From NCBI RefSeq assembly GCF_000698145.1, contig NZ_BAXB01000010.1:1-64000 (forward strand): a DNA stretch of 64,000 nucleotides, given 5' to 3'. A program made the translations under genes and the position numbers. Positions 1 through 9,270 of this stretch are shown here, one piece after another. The first letter of the stretch is position 1. Every line of letters begins with the position of its first letter. A model generated the notes under the pieces. It was not told where the DNA came from and did not search any database. It saw only the letters and a list, made by a program, of their open reading frames with translations. The DNA is from Geomicrobium sp. JCM 19039. GTDB lineage: Bacteria > Bacillota > Bacilli > Bacillales > Marinococcaceae.

Positions 1-82
1 TACTCCAGAGCACAAGTGCAACATCGGTGGCCAAACGACGTCCACCGTTTTTTCTTTATACTCCAGAGCACAAGGGCAACAC
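1..82. repeat. short direct repeat, two units
   Basis: A stretch of about 24 bases beginning TACTCCAGAGCACAAG occurs at 1-24 and again at 59-82 with one or two differences, so the repeat period is 58 bases. The left edge of the window cuts the array, so more units may lie upstream. Only two units are visible, which is too few to call an array of any known class. The first spacer holds a terminator-like hairpin. Confidence 0.5.
25..53 (+). terminator. rho-independent terminator
   Basis: CGGTGG (25-30) pairs with CCACCG (42-47) and is followed directly by six T. It would end transcription entering from a gene to the left of the window. Confidence 0.55.
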
Positions 83-517
83 GGTTTGCTCTTCTGCCTA
101 CTGGCTACGGTGTGGAAAGAAGTCCAAATGCCCCATATATTCATTTATGTGACACTTGGGAAAGAAAAATCATCATTTTAAACGTGGATCCACACATAAA
201 CGGAGTCAACGGTCACAAATCGCGATATACGTGACAGTTGAGGCTGAAAGTGGCCGGTTTGAGCTGAATGGTCACATAACTGACAGGTCATAACATTCCT
301 TGCGCCAAGTGATGACCATCGGTCACATCTTGTTACCCTTCGGCAAACCTTCTTCGTGTTATCGGGAACCCTTGTAGTGACGAACAACGATCGACACCGA
401 AGTTGTCGAAGTGAAACGAGGTGAAAATCAATAGCAATAGCTAGGCGTTTTCCCGTAAAGGCCAATTTCGAACAAAGGTTCAGTGAATATCTTTAGTTCA
501 ACTTATATAGAGAAGTA
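83..517. other. gene-free stretch, repeat-rich
   Basis: No convincing gene is seen. The open frames here lack ribosome binding sites and family resemblance. The stretch holds several GGTCAC-type words (about 209, 269 and 312). It ends with a tail (about 491-516, CTTTAGTTCAACTTATATAG) that also closes the two long dispersed repeats near 16.8 and 40.9 kb, so it may be the remnant of a third copy. Confidence 0.45.
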
Positions 518-546
518 TTGACAATTTAAATATTCACTCGTAAAAT
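518..546 (+). promoter_or_regulatory. sigma-A promoter of the first GntR operon
   Basis: TTGACA (518-523), a 17-base spacer and TAAAAT (541-546) form a near-consensus vegetative promoter about 40 bases before the GntR start. A perfect 11-base inverted repeat has one arm in the spacer (525-535, TTTAAATATTC) and the other in the leader (567-577). This position would suit an operator for the regulator itself, though it could also form an RNA hairpin. Confidence 0.7.
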
Positions 547-587
547 AGTAAACAGTTAACATTTCAGAATATTTAAAGAGGTACACA

Positions 588-1250
588 ATGCGCATTGAAA
601 AACAGACGATAAGTGAACAAGTAGTCGCAACCATTCGAAAACAAATTTTCTTGCAAGCATACGAGCAAGGAGATGCGCTCGTTGAGGCAGAGTTATCCAA
701 GCAATTAGGAGTGAGTCGAGGACCGATACGCGAGGCGTTTGCAAAGCTTGAGAGTGAGAATCTTGTTACAAAAAGGTCAAATGGTCGGACAATCGTCAAC
801 GGCTTTACTGAGGAAGACATACGGAAATTATACGACAGCCGAATTTTACTAGAGACCCATGCGCTTTCTCAAGCGAATAAAAACGAGGTTGTAGAGATCG
901 TTCCGCGACTTCGGCAGTGCATACACGATATGGAAGTCACAACGAACGAAGTAGAAGCGGATGTTCGTTTCCACATGCTCATCATGAAGCTGAGTGGCAA
1001 CAAAACGCTGCTTCAATTATGGAAGTCTTTAGAAGGGATTTTTGCAACCCTCGTTGACATTACAAGTGTTGTATCAGCGCCCAATCATGAGCGGGTTGTC
1101 GAGAGGCATCGGGTGATTGTTGATGCGATTCATGAGTATGACTTAGCGCGCGCGAAACAATTGCTAAACGAGCATTTGCTTGAAGCAATGGATTATTGCA
1201 TTGAAGGAATTGAACAGATAAAGGAGACGTATAACAATGGCAAAAGTTAA
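588..1250 (+). CDS. GntR-family regulator, FadR/FCD subfamily
   Basis: A 220-residue transcription factor. The N-terminal winged helix-turn-helix (about residues 5-70) has the GntR signature with [13 protein letters not shown]. The C-terminal all-helical FCD ligand-binding domain (about 80-210) normally binds a small carboxylate. AAAGAGG lies 8 bases before the ATG. The end of the gene overlaps the start of the acetaldehyde dehydrogenase gene by 14 bases, so the regulator heads a three-gene operon with mhpF and mhpE and probably responds to a pathway intermediate while controlling its own operon. The inducer cannot be read from the sequence. Confidence 0.9.
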   Translation: MRIEKQTISEQVVATIRKQIFLQAYEQGDALVEAELSKQLGVSRGPIREAFAKLESENLVTKRSNGRTIVNGFTEEDIRKLYDSRILLETHALSQANKNEVVEIVPRLRQCIHDMEVTTNEVEADVRFHMLIMKLSGNKTLLQLWKSLEGIFATLVDITSVVSAPNHERVVERHRVIVDAIHEYDLARAKQLLNEHLLEAMDYCIEGIEQIKETYNNGKS

Positions 1251-2126
1251 ATGTGCAATTATTGGCTCTGGAAATATCGGTACAGATTTAATGTACAAGT
1301 TGCTCCGAAGTGAAACGTTGGAGCCGACAGCGATGATCGGTATTGACCGGGACTCAAAAGGTTGGCACTAGCGAAAGAGCACGGACTTAAACCGATTTAT
1401 ACGAGTATCGAAGGTTTTCAAGAAGAACCTGAACTCGCAGACATCGTGTTTGAAGCCACATCGGCGAAAGCACATCAAAGCAACGCGCCGATTCTAAAAG
1501 AAATGGGGAAGCGGGCGATTGACCTTACACCTGCTGCAATTGGCCCTTTCTTTGTACCGGCTGTTCAAGAGGATGCAAACTCCGTCGTTGAGCTAGACAA
1601 CGTGAATATGGTGACGTGTGGCGGGCAAGCAACGATCCCAATGATAAAAGCGGTTTCAGATGTTGTTGGTGTGGACTACGCTGAAATTGTCGCCTCCATC
1701 TCAAGTAAAAGTGCTGGCATCGGAACGAGACAGAACATTGATGAGTTTACAGTCACAACAGCACGTGCGATCGAACAAGTGGCGAACGTGAAAGAAGGAA
1801 AAGCGATTATCATTTTAAACCCTGCCGATCCTCCAGTGTTAATGAGAAATACAATTCATATGCAACTTTCTGAAGATGCCGATACTCACACTGAGAACAT
1901 TCTTGCTTCCTTAGAGGAGACGTTGAAGAAAGTTCAAGCGTACGTACCTGGGTACCGCTTTAAAGCCGATCCAGTAATTCAAGGGAAAATCGTAACCGTT
2001 TCTGTTGAAGTTGAAGGAAATGGTGACTTCCTCCCGACGTATTCAGGGAACTTGGATATCATTACTTCAGCTGCAGTAAAAACAGGGGAACTCATGGCAG
2101 ATCATATGATGGTAAAGGAGTACTAG
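1237..2126 (+). CDS. mhpF: acetaldehyde dehydrogenase (acetylating), frameshifted in this sequence
   Basis: Oxidises acetaldehyde to acetyl-CoA with NAD and CoA, the last step of meta-cleavage degradation of aromatics, usually in a channelling complex with the aldolase MhpE. The ATG at 1237 (AAAGGAG upstream) gives an N-terminal Rossmann motif GSGNIGTDL, but this frame stops near 1371. The rest continues in another frame from about 1362 with the catalytic-Cys segment [12 protein letters not shown]. Adding one T in GGTTGG near 1361 restores a protein of about 296 residues, the family length. The other motifs are intact, so I read this as sequence error rather than a dead gene. Confidence 0.85.
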
Positions 2127-2130
2127 ATCA

Positions 2131-3146
2131 ATGAAAAAAATAATCATTAATGATGTGACGCTAAGAGATGGGATGCATGCCCTCTCTCATCAATACTCCA
2201 AACAACAAATTGCTCAACTGACTAAACGTTAGATGAGACGGGTGTGGATATTATTGAAGCCACGCACGGAGATGGACTCGGTGGCAGTTCGATTCAATAC
2301 GGATTTTCTAAAGAAGATGAAAAAACGATCATCACAACGGCCGTTCAACATGCGAAACAAGCGAAAATTGCTGTATTGCTCTTACCGGGAGTTGGGACGA
2401 TTGAACATTTAAAGCGTGCTCACTCTTACGGAGCATCGGTCGTTCGCGTTGCAACGCATTGTACAGAAGCAGACGTCTCGGAACAACATATACGTGCCGC
2501 CAAAGAGTTGGGTATGGACACGGTCGGCTTCTTAATGATGGCGCATCGAACATCAGCAGAAAACTTGCTAGAAGAAGCAAAGAAAATGCAAGATTATGGT
2601 GCAGACACGATTTATGTCACCGATTCAGCTGGAGCGTTAACGATGAATGAAGTGCGTGAACGTATCCGTTTATTTAAAGAGAACTTGAGCGCAAAAATTG
2701 GGTTTCACGGACATAATAACCTTTCTCTCGGGGTTGCCAATTCCATTGCTGCCATTGAAGAGGGCGCTGACCGAATTGACACGAGTTTGGCAGGAATGGG
2801 AGCTGGTGCAGGTAATACCGCAACCGAACAACTTGTCGCCGTCATGAATAAGATGGGGATTGATCACAACGTTGATTTGTATCAATCAATGGATGCTGCA
2901 GAAGATGTGATGAAGCCGATGATGAAGCGACCCGTACAAATCGATCCGCTTAGTTTAACGCTTGGTTATACGGGTGTTTACTCAAGCTTCCTACTTTTTG
3001 CTGAAAGAGCAGGAAAAGAGTACGATGTAGACCCTCGTGACATCTTAACGAGATTAAGTGAGATGGGTGCAGTGGGTGGCCAAGAAGATTGGATTATAGG
3101 GGTTGCACAAGAGCTAGCGAAAGAAAAAGCGAAGGCAACAGTATAA
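2131..3146 (+). CDS. mhpE: 4-hydroxy-2-oxovalerate aldolase, frameshifted in this sequence
   Basis: Splits 4-hydroxy-2-oxoacids such as 4-hydroxy-2-oxovalerate into pyruvate and an aldehyde that passes to MhpF. It is a metal-dependent DRE-TIM barrel enzyme. The ATG at 2131 is 5 bases after the mhpF stop and gives the [10 protein letters not shown] motif. The frame breaks at about 2230, where one T is missing in CGTTAGATG, and resumes to 3146. The HGHNN metal-binding motif is seen at about 2706-2720. The restored length of about 338 residues fits the family. No ring-cleavage enzyme, hydrolase or hydratase is in the window, so these two genes serve only the end of such a pathway here. Confidence 0.87.
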
Positions 3147-3266
3147 TATAATTGGGGCAGGTTCTACTCGGTCATGAATTGTGACCTTAAGACCACGCCA
3201 AAGAAGAACAGCGCGAGAAAGCCGAGCAGTTCTTTGTTTAACGCCAGTATAAGCAATACAAGAGAC

Positions 3267-3302
3267 GAGAAGTAGCGATTGTAAAGCTACTTCTCTTTTT
3301 TC
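3267..3302 (+). terminator. rho-independent terminator after mhpE
   Basis: A perfect 10-base stem (3267-3276 with 3286-3295) is followed by a T-rich run TTTTTTCTG. It separates the aldolase operon from the sigY operon. Confidence 0.85.
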
Positions 3303-3313
3303 TGTAAAAAAAA

Positions 3314-3339
3314 TGAACGAATTGACGATGCTAAGCGTA
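3314..3339 (+). promoter_or_regulatory. candidate SigY-dependent autoregulatory promoter
   Basis: TGAACG (3314-3319), a 16-base spacer and CGTA (3336-3339) match the layout of ECF promoters, with an AAC-containing -35 and CGT-containing -10, and resemble the autoregulated promoter known for the Bacillus subtilis sigY operon. Its -10 overlaps the far-upstream ATG at 3339, which supports the ATG at 3372 as the sigY start. Confidence 0.5.
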
Positions 3340-3371
3340 TGACTTATGAACAGCAAGAAAGGAGGGGTGGG

Positions 3372-3876
3372 ATGGATGAAATAAAAAGAGCGAAAAAAGG
3401 CGATGAATTGGCGCTCACACAGTTGTTACTTGATCATTATGATATCGTCTATCATTATCTTCTAAAGCTCACCCTTCATCCACAGATGGCTGAAGATCTT
3501 ACGCAAGAATCGTTTATAAAGGCGATTGAGCGAATAAAGCAATTCAATCCAAAGAAAGCTGCGTTTTCAACGTGGCTCATCCAAATTGGAACGAACCTTT
3601 GGCGCGATGAGCTTCGAAAAGAGAAACGACGGAAGCGATATACAAACGATAGGCAATTGGAATGGGAAATGAGGGAGGAACCGACAGCCGATTGGCTAGC
3701 TGTCACATCAGCGCTTGAAAATATCAAACCGAAAGAACGGATTCCACTCATTTTGAAACATTATTATGGATACGGATATGATGAGATTGCCAAAATCGTT
3801 GGAATCCCTTCGGGAACAGCAAAGTCAAGAGTGCATAACGATGATCAGTCTGAGAAAGGAGCTAAATAATGGATGA
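3372..3876 (+). CDS. sigY: ECF RNA polymerase sigma factor SigY-like, frameshifted near the 3' end
   Basis: A group IV sigma-70 factor. Region 2 (about residues 15-80) contains LTQESFIKAIERI and FSTWLIQIGTN. Region 4 (about 110-160) contains the helix-turn-helix YGYDEIAKIVGIPSGTAKSRVH. The ATG at 3372 follows GGAGGGG. The raw frame stops at 3869 with an atypical tail. A one-base slip near 3838 would instead give a tail reading MISLRKELNNG to a stop at 3874-3876, overlapping yxlC. The next five genes match the order of the B. subtilis sigY operon, which is the main reason for the name. The yxlCDE products are expected to restrain it. Confidence 0.85.
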
Positions 3877-4150
3877 GAATAAATTGAAAGAGCAACTGCA
3901 TCAGTTGCACCGTGTACAACCGAAACAAAAGCCTTCACCAATTGAAATGCACGCGCTCGTCCGTGAAACTCGTAAGAAGAAACGCTTCGAATTGGCTGTT
4001 TTTATCCTCATTGCGCTTTTCATTGCATCAGGTACGATCCTATTGATGACCAAACAACCGTATGTATTCCTGGCAATCCAAGCGACCATTATTTTCACTG
4101 TATTGCTCGGACTCGTTGCGAGAAGGAAGGGGGCGTACGATGAGTCATGA
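3869..4150 (+). CDS. yxlC: YxlC-like anti-SigY membrane protein
   Basis: A 93-residue protein with a charged cytoplasmic N-terminus (1-38) and two hydrophobic segments (about 40-60 and 66-85). It has the size, topology and position of YxlC, which in B. subtilis negatively controls SigY. It begins inside the end of sigY and is followed at once by yxlD, so it is translationally coupled. No catalytic motif is seen and none is expected. Confidence 0.75.
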   Translation: MDENKLKEQLHQLHRVQPKQKPSPIEMHALVRETRKKKRFELAVFILIALFIASGTILLMTKQPYVFLAIQATIIFTVLLGLVARRKGAYDES

Positions 4151-4362
4151 TCTATTAGAAATCCCGATTTGGCTACTTACGATCCTATTCATAGCACTTT
4201 TAACTCAAGGCACCTATCTATTTATCAATGCAAGGCGTAACGGTCGAATGTACTGGTTTTGGGGATTTGGGGGATGTTGAGCTTCCGATGCCGCTCATTG
4301 CCTACTTGTTGTACACAAACATTTGGATTCCATATCGACAAAGGAGAAAAAATTATGAATGA
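4140..4362 (+). CDS. yxlD: YxlD-like membrane protein, frameshifted
   Basis: The ATG at 4140 is preceded by GGAAGGGGG and overlaps the yxlC stop. The start encodes a transmembrane segment and a polar loop (INARRNGRMYWFWG). The raw frame then stops at 4280. Restoring one G near 4262 and one C near 4286 continues the protein as IWGMLSFPMPLIAYLLYT and on to a stop at 4360-4362, giving about 74 residues, the usual YxlD length. YxlD is the second negative regulator of SigY activity in B. subtilis. Both lost bases lie in runs of the same base. Confidence 0.7.
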
Positions 4363-4555
4363 CTTCATGTTACTCATTGCACCATTTATTATTATTGAAC
4401 TCGTCTTAAAAGCAATTGCCTTTACCGATCTTTATCGCCAAGAGCACGTGTCATTACCAAAATGGGGATGGCTTCTAATTATCTTGTTCGTAAATACAGT
4501 CGGACCCATCTTGTACTTCTTATTTGGGAAACGAAGAACGGTTAGTGACCGATGA
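4355..4555 (+). CDS. yxlE: YxlE-like small membrane protein
   Basis: A 67-residue protein with two membrane segments (about 4-24 and 36-58) separated by a short charged loop. The fold type matches the phospholipase-D N-terminal-like small proteins (PLDc_N). The ATG at 4355 follows AAAGGAG and overlaps the restored yxlD end. Its stop overlaps yxlF. It belongs to the sigY operon, where YxlE accompanies the ABC transporter. Its exact function is unknown. Confidence 0.72.
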   Translation: MNDFMLLIAPFIIIELVLKAIAFTDLYRQEHVSLPKWGWLLIILFVNTVGPILYFLFGKRRTVSDR

Positions 4556-5443
4556 TTGCGGTTAATGATGTAAGTTATACCGTTGGAAACCAGACCCTCC
4601 TCAAAAATTTGAACTTTTCTCTTTCTGAGAACAAAATCACCGCTTTGCTCGGCGCAAATGGTGCAGGAAAAACGACGACGCTCCATGTGTTGGCCGGTCT
4701 TTTATCGCCAACCGCAGGTACCGTTCATGTCGAAGGATATGGTGGAAATCAGGATGTAAGGTCTGTGATTGGCTTTTTGCCTCAATACCCTAAATTTCCT
4801 GAGTGGCTGACCGTCATTGAAATCGTTGGTTTCGCTGCCGAATTTACTGGTGAGCCAAAGCATGCCGCCACCCAAAAAGCTGAAATTACGCTTCAAGAAG
4901 TTGGATTAGCCGATGCGATTCATAAAAAGGTGTCCCAACTTTCCGGGGGCATGAAGCAAAGGCTTGGAGTTGCTCAGGCAATCGTTCATCAACCTCGATT
5001 GCTAATGCTCGATGAACCGATGAGTGCTTTGGACCCTGAAGGTCGACGCGACATGCAACGATTGCTTGTGGAATTGAGCGAGTCAACGACAATTGTATAT
5101 TCAACCCACATTCTTCATGATGCAGAACAGATTGCAGATGATGTTCTTATGATTCATAGGGGTGAAATCGCTTTGCATGATTCATTAGAGACCGTGCTTA
5201 AGAGCCATAGCAGTGGTGATTGGGTCATTGAAGCAAAATCACCGCTAGATCGATGGGAAGATTACATGCGTCTTTATCATCCCGAAGTACAAATTGAAAC
5301 GGTTGGAAAAAGAGCCGTTGTGCGAGCAAATGCAACAAAAAGTAATATTTCAAAGTTTGTTGGATGAAGAAGTCGTCATAGAAAAAATGTACGAAGCTCA
5401 TCCTACGTTAGACGAATTTTTTGATCGGGTGGTGAACCGATGA
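4552..5443 (+). CDS. yxlF: ABC transporter ATP-binding protein YxlF-like, frameshifted near the end
   Basis: The cytoplasmic ATPase of an ABC-2 type exporter. It has a Walker A motif GANGAGKTTT, signature LSGGMKQRLG, Walker B LLMLDEPMSALDPEG and an H-loop in YSTHILHDAE. The raw frame ends at 5367. A one-base shift near 5325 joins it to a second frame ending in HPTLDEFFDRVV, the usual C-terminus of this subfamily, with a stop at 5441-5443 that overlaps the yxlG ATG. It works with the permease YxlG. The substrate is unknown. Confidence 0.87.
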
Positions 5444-6198
5444 TTGGAGTGTTGTTAAGAAAAGAATGGATAGAGACGATGAGAAGCTATCGGATCATTT
5501 GGTTGCCGCTGCTATTTGTGCTTTTAGGAATCATGCAGCCGTTAACTAGTTATTATTTATCCGATTTATTAGAACAATTCGGAGGTTTACCAGATGGAGC
5601 AATGTTTGTTATTCCAACACCAACTGCGGAGATGGTCTTTGCTGAAACACTCGGCCAATATTCACAAATTGGCACGTTCATTCTCGTGCTGGCATTTATG
5701 GGGACGCTTAGTCGGGAAAGAATGAATGGTGAATCAGTCTGGTTGCTCATTAAACCCGTAAGCTATACAACCTATCTACTCGCTAAATACATGACGGCTT
5801 TCACGGTAACGACGGTAAGTTTTCTTGCTGGAATCGCTGTTACTCTCGTTTACATTATTCAATTGTTTGGTACGCTTTCAATGAGTGCCTTGCTGTTTTC
5901 AATATTTACGTATTGGTTATGGTTAATGTTTGTAGTTTCAGTTACTGTCACATTTAGTGCACTGATGAAAAGCCAAATCGTAGCTGGGGGCCTTGCTTTA
6001 GGCATCATATTCCTTTTGCAAATCATTTCTTCATTATTCCACCAGCAAGTTTTGTGGCTACCCGCAACACTTGTTGACCTTGCGGTTCAATTTGAACATG
6101 AGGGTAGTACCATGCCGATTGCCTTAACGCTCATCACGATGGGTCTACTCGTTTACGGGGCAGCACAATATATGAAGAGAACAGATTGGTTAGTTTAA
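5440..6198 (+). CDS. yxlG: ABC-2 type permease YxlG-like
   Basis: A 252-residue membrane protein with six predicted membrane segments. The N-terminal LLRKEWIETMRSYR lead-in and the pattern LSRERMNGESVWLLIKPVSYTTYLLAKY are typical of ABC-2 permeases. It overlaps yxlF by ATGA and is the last gene of the sigY operon, ending at a strong hairpin. Confidence 0.87.
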   Translation: MIGVLLRKEWIETMRSYRIIWLPLLFVLLGIMQPLTSYYLSDLLEQFGGLPDGAMFVIPTPTAEMVFAETLGQYSQIGTFILVLAFMGTLSRERMNGESVWLLIKPVSYTTYLLAKYMTAFTVTTVSFLAGIAVTLVYIIQLFGTLSMSALLFSIFTYWLWLMFVVSVTVTFSALMKSQIVAGGLALGIIFLLQIISSLFHQQVLWLPATLVDLAVQFEHEGSTMPIALTLITMGLLVYGAAQYMKRTDWLV

Positions 6199-6200
6199 AG

Positions 6201-6226
6201 GCGTGTGGGGAAGTTCCCCACACGCA
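6201..6226. terminator. hairpin between convergent genes
   Basis: GCGTGTGGGG (6201-6210) pairs with CCCCACACGC after a 5-base loop. It lies between yxlG and the convergent symporter gene. The T content after the stem is modest on either strand, so it probably serves both. Confidence 0.6.
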
Positions 6227-6238
6227 AGAAAAGACGCA

Positions 6239-7750
6239 TCACATGTTCACTCCGTTGTTTTCCAGAGACGTTTTATTTTTAATTTTTGTTCGATAGCTAT
6301 CTGAAACAGGAATGATGAGTGATCCAATGATACAGATGGTAAAGTTGGCGGCAAGCCCGACAATACCCCCATGAATACCGTAAAGAGTGTTGTTCCCTGT
6401 TAATGTCATCAATCCTGCAATTGCCGCTCCGACGACCATTCCCCAGAACACCGGTGTCGATCGTAAACGCTTCCAATAGATGCCTAATAAAAAGCACGGT
6501 GCAACTTGAATGAGTAATTCAAATTTGAGTACGAAGATTTGGTATAACGTCCCTGGTGGATTCCAAGCAATCCATAAGAGTAAAAAAACGACAATGACGC
6601 CTACGAATTTCCCGACTTTTACTTTTCGTTCATCTGAAGCGTTCGGGTTAATGTACTTTCCGTAAATGTCATGAGAAACCATCGACGAGAAGCTAAGTAA
6701 AACCGAATCCGCTGTTGACACGATCGCTCCAACAATGCCTCCAAAGAAGATGATCATCATCCAATAATAAAAGGTATTCATGGAGGCGATGTCATTTGCG
6801 AGTACGCCAATGACTTGTTCAGACTCACCTGTGTCCATCCCTGGATACAACACAATACAAATAATTCCGACAACAAGTACGAGGCCAGTCGTAATCGGTG
6901 GCATCCAAGCCATACGTGCAAACGAACGCTTTAATGTTCGTTCACTTCTTGCTGAATAGATTCGTTGAACGGCATGGGGATACACGGCAGCGCCGATACC
7001 AGCAAGTAAAATCATACTGATCCAGTTTATGTTCGTTTGCAAGTCTGGCACCCCAATCTTCTGAGGTTCTGTAGCAGCAATTGATTGAGAAATGTTACCT
7101 AAACTCCCCCCGGCTAACGTCATTGCTCCTATCAAGACAACGATAATGCCTACGAGCAAGATGATTCCTTGCAACACGTCGGTAAGCGCAACCGCGCGCA
7201 TTCCACCTAGCCATTCGTAGATAAGCATCACAAGGATGAAACCAATAACCGCATACCCATATGGAATCGCGCCGCCTGTTAAACCGGAAACCGCATGGCC
7301 GATGGCGACGAGTTGTTCAAGTAAGTAATTTCCTAAGCCCCAAAGCATGAGGAGGATGGCAACAATCGTAACTTTTTTAGACTCGAAGCGATAGCTAATC
7401 CAATCCGTCGGTGTTACAAACTTCGCTCGTTTGGCAATGACGTACAATCTTGGCGCAAAGATTAAGTACACACCAATAATCGCAGTCATGAACGGAACGG
7501 ATTGAATCCATGAAAATCCTTCTCGGTAAGCCGTCGGCGCGTAGCCAACGATGGTATTGCCGCTATATTGCGTTGCATAGAGCGTGAAGAATAACGTGAT
7601 AAACCCAAGGTTCCGACCTGCTAAATAGTAGTCTCCTACACTTTTTCCGAGTTTCTTACCTCTTCCAGCAAGCCAACCGATGACAATCATTAATACAGCA
7701 TAGGCACTTAGAATAATGAGTGCATCCGTACCGCCAAATTGCAATGTCAT
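6239..7750 (-). CDS. sodium:solute symporter family protein
   Basis: A 503-residue protein with about 13 membrane segments and the SSS family pattern, including AGRNLGFITLFFTLYATQYSG near residue 45 and ADSVLLSFSSMVSHDIYGKY around residue 350. The gene upstream is a DUF3311 protein whose stop overlaps this start. The same pair (yhjC-yhjB) occurs in B. subtilis. It sits beside a CoA-transferase gene and a GntR regulator, which suggests uptake of an organic acid that is then activated to a CoA ester. The substrate is inference only. Confidence 0.88.
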   Translation of the reverse strand: MTLQFGGTDALIILSAYAVLMIVIGWLAGRGKKLGKSVGDYYLAGRNLGFITLFFTLYATQYSGNTIVGYAPTAYREGFSWIQSVPFMTAIIGVYLIFAPRLYVIAKRAKFVTPTDWISYRFESKKVTIVAILLMLWGLGNYLLEQLVAIGHAVSGLTGGAIPYGYAVIGFILVMLIYEWLGGMRAVALTDVLQGIILLVGIIVVLIGAMTLAGGSLGNISQSIAATEPQKIGVPDLQTNINWISMILLAGIGAAVYPHAVQRIYSARSERTLKRSFARMAWMPPITTGLVLVVGIICIVLYPGMDTGESEQVIGVLANDIASMNTFYYWMMIIFFGGIVGAIVSTADSVLLSFSSMVSHDIYGKYINPNASDERKVKVGKFVGVIVVFLLLWIAWNPPGTLYQIFVLKFELLIQVAPCFLLGIYWKRLRSTPVFWGMVVGAAIAGLMTLTGNNTLYGIHGGIVGLAANFTICIIGSLIIPVSDSYRTKIKNKTSLENNGVNM

Positions 7751-7997
7751 GATGATTGCCTCCTCTCACGTTCGGCTTCTTCCTCCTCTTCATCTTCAAT
7801 GAGATTCCAATGCGCGATGCAAACCCAGCTTAAATAGGCACACAAGATGAGAGAAAGCAAGATACTAATGAGAGCCAGAAAGGGATGCCAAGAATATAAG
7901 GTTCAATCATGCCCTCAGGTAAATACCACGGGGCATTAAACGCAATGAGTAAAACAAATCCGACCCAAATCCATTTCTTTTGAATAGGTTCTTTCAT
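7747..7997 (-). CDS. DUF3311-like small membrane protein, frameshifted
   Basis: The start at 7997 follows GGAGGG on the minus strand and encodes MKEPIQKKWIWVGFVLLIAF and a PWYLPEG loop. The frame breaks near 7862 and, with one base added, continues into a second membrane helix and a tail rich in Glu and Arg that ends at 7747, overlapping the symporter start. About 83 residues and two membrane helices match the small partner protein that accompanies many SSS symporters (YhjC type). Confidence 0.7.
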
Positions 7998-8025
7998 TGG
8001 AAATCCCTCCTCACATAATGGGAAA

Positions 8026-9228
8026 TCAGATTACGCCTTGCTTTTGTAGTTGTGCAAGCTTTTCCTTCGTTATGTGTAACAGTGATTCATAGATTTCTTC
8101 GTTCGCTTCTCCCGGTGTGACACTACCCGCATGTTGAATTTGGCCTGGTGTACGGCTTAGTTTCGGCACGATTCCTGGCATAGGGAAATCTCCGAGTACG
8201 GGATGTTTCGTCGTGACGATCATGTCACGTGCGGCATAATGAGGATCTTTCACAATATCTTCTGCACTGTAAATGAGACCCGAAGGCACACCGTGGTCTT
8301 CTAATATTTGCAGCGCATCCGATGCATCAAGATCTTTCGTCCAACGTTCGATTAAAGCATCCAACTCTTTTTGGTTACGTCCCCGTGCTACATGAGAAGC
8401 GTAGTCTTTGTAATTGGCAAGTTCAGGTTGATTCATTGCTTTTGCGAGTCTTGTAAACACCGCATCGGCATTTGCGCCAATAACAATGTACGTGTCGTCT
8501 TTCGTACGATAAATGCTGGAAGGGGCAACACCGGGTAAGATATTCCCAGTACGTTCCCGCACATAATCAGCTAAGAGATAGTCAGGAATCATACTTTCCA
8601 TAACGGAAAATACCGATTCATAAATGGCTGTATCAATGATCTGTCCTTGGCCAGATGTTTGACGCTCAACGAGTGCGGTTAAACAACCAATCGTTGAGAA
8701 TAATGCTGCAAGGGTATCACCAATAGAGATGCCAACTCGAGCGGGAGGGCGGTCTTCAAACCCCGTTACATACCGAATGCCGCCCATAGCCTCGCCAATG
8801 CTACCGAACCCTGCGCGGTCTTTGTACGGGCCCGTTTGGCCGTAGCCCGTCGTTCTCATCATGATTAATCCAGGGTTGATTTCTTTTAACGTGTCGTAAC
8901 CTAATCCCCATTTTTCCATCGTTCCAGATCGAAAATTCTCAATAATCACATCAGATTTTTCGGCTAATTCCTTGAATACTTGCTGCCCTTCCTTTGTGCG
9001 AAGGTTTAAAGTGATTGACTTTTTATTACGAGATTGAACGGGCCACCATAATCCAACACCATCTTTTTCTTTTCCCCATTGCCTCATCGGATCAGGTTTA
9101 TCCGGAGGCTCTATCTTAATCACTTCCGCCCCAAAATCAGCAAGTAAGCGCCCAGCAAAAGGGCCAGCAAGTAACGTCCCGAGTTCAAGCACTTGAATTC
9201 CTTTAAGAGGCATTGATGTGTCGCTCAT
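8026..9228 (-). CDS. class III CoA-transferase (CaiB/BaiF family)
   Basis: A family III CoA-transferase of about 400 residues that moves CoA between acyl groups. The N-terminus has LKGIQVLELGTLLAGPFAGR and the DFGAEVIKIE nucleotide-binding segment. The likely catalytic Asp is in VGISIGDTLAAL. I prefer the ATG at 9228, 8 bases after AGGAG, over the GTG at 9237, which lies against the ribosome binding site. It is divergent from a GntR regulator across a gap with two palindromic operators. It is followed by the DUF3311-symporter pair, so the three are probably one substrate-uptake and activation unit. Confidence 0.88.
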   Translation of the reverse strand: MSDTSMPLKGIQVLELGTLLAGPFAGRLLADFGAEVIKIEPPDKPDPMRQWGKEKDGVGLWWPVQSRNKKSITLNLRTKEGQQVFKELAEKSDVIIENFRSGTMEKWGLGYDTLKEINPGLIMMRTTGYGQTGPYKDRAGFGSIGEAMGGIRYVTGFEDRPPARVGISIGDTLAALFSTIGCLTALVERQTSGQGQIIDTAIYESVFSVMESMIPDYLLADYVRERTGNILPGVAPSSIYRTKDDTYIVIGANADAVFTRLAKAMNQPELANYKDYASHVARGRNQKELDALIERWTKDLDASDALQILEDHGVPSGLIYSAEDIVKDPHYAARDMIVTTKHPVLGDFPMPGIVPKLSRTPGQIQHAGSVTPGEANEEIYESLLHITKEKLAQLQKQGVI

Positions 9229-9270
9229 GATTATCACTCCTGATCGAATATTACAAAAACAATAGCATCA

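Noticed and set aside
1..82. CRISPR-like direct repeat
   Set aside because: Only two units are visible, the repeat unit is imperfect, the spacer holds a terminator and no cas gene is present.
178..465. Minus-strand frame of 95 codons
   Set aside because: No ribosome binding site, unusual composition rich in Arg and Cys, and it lies in a repeat-rich gap.
1237..3146. mhpF and mhpE as pseudogenes
   Set aside because: All motifs are intact, each needs only one T in a run, and the same kind of break hits essential genes elsewhere in the window.
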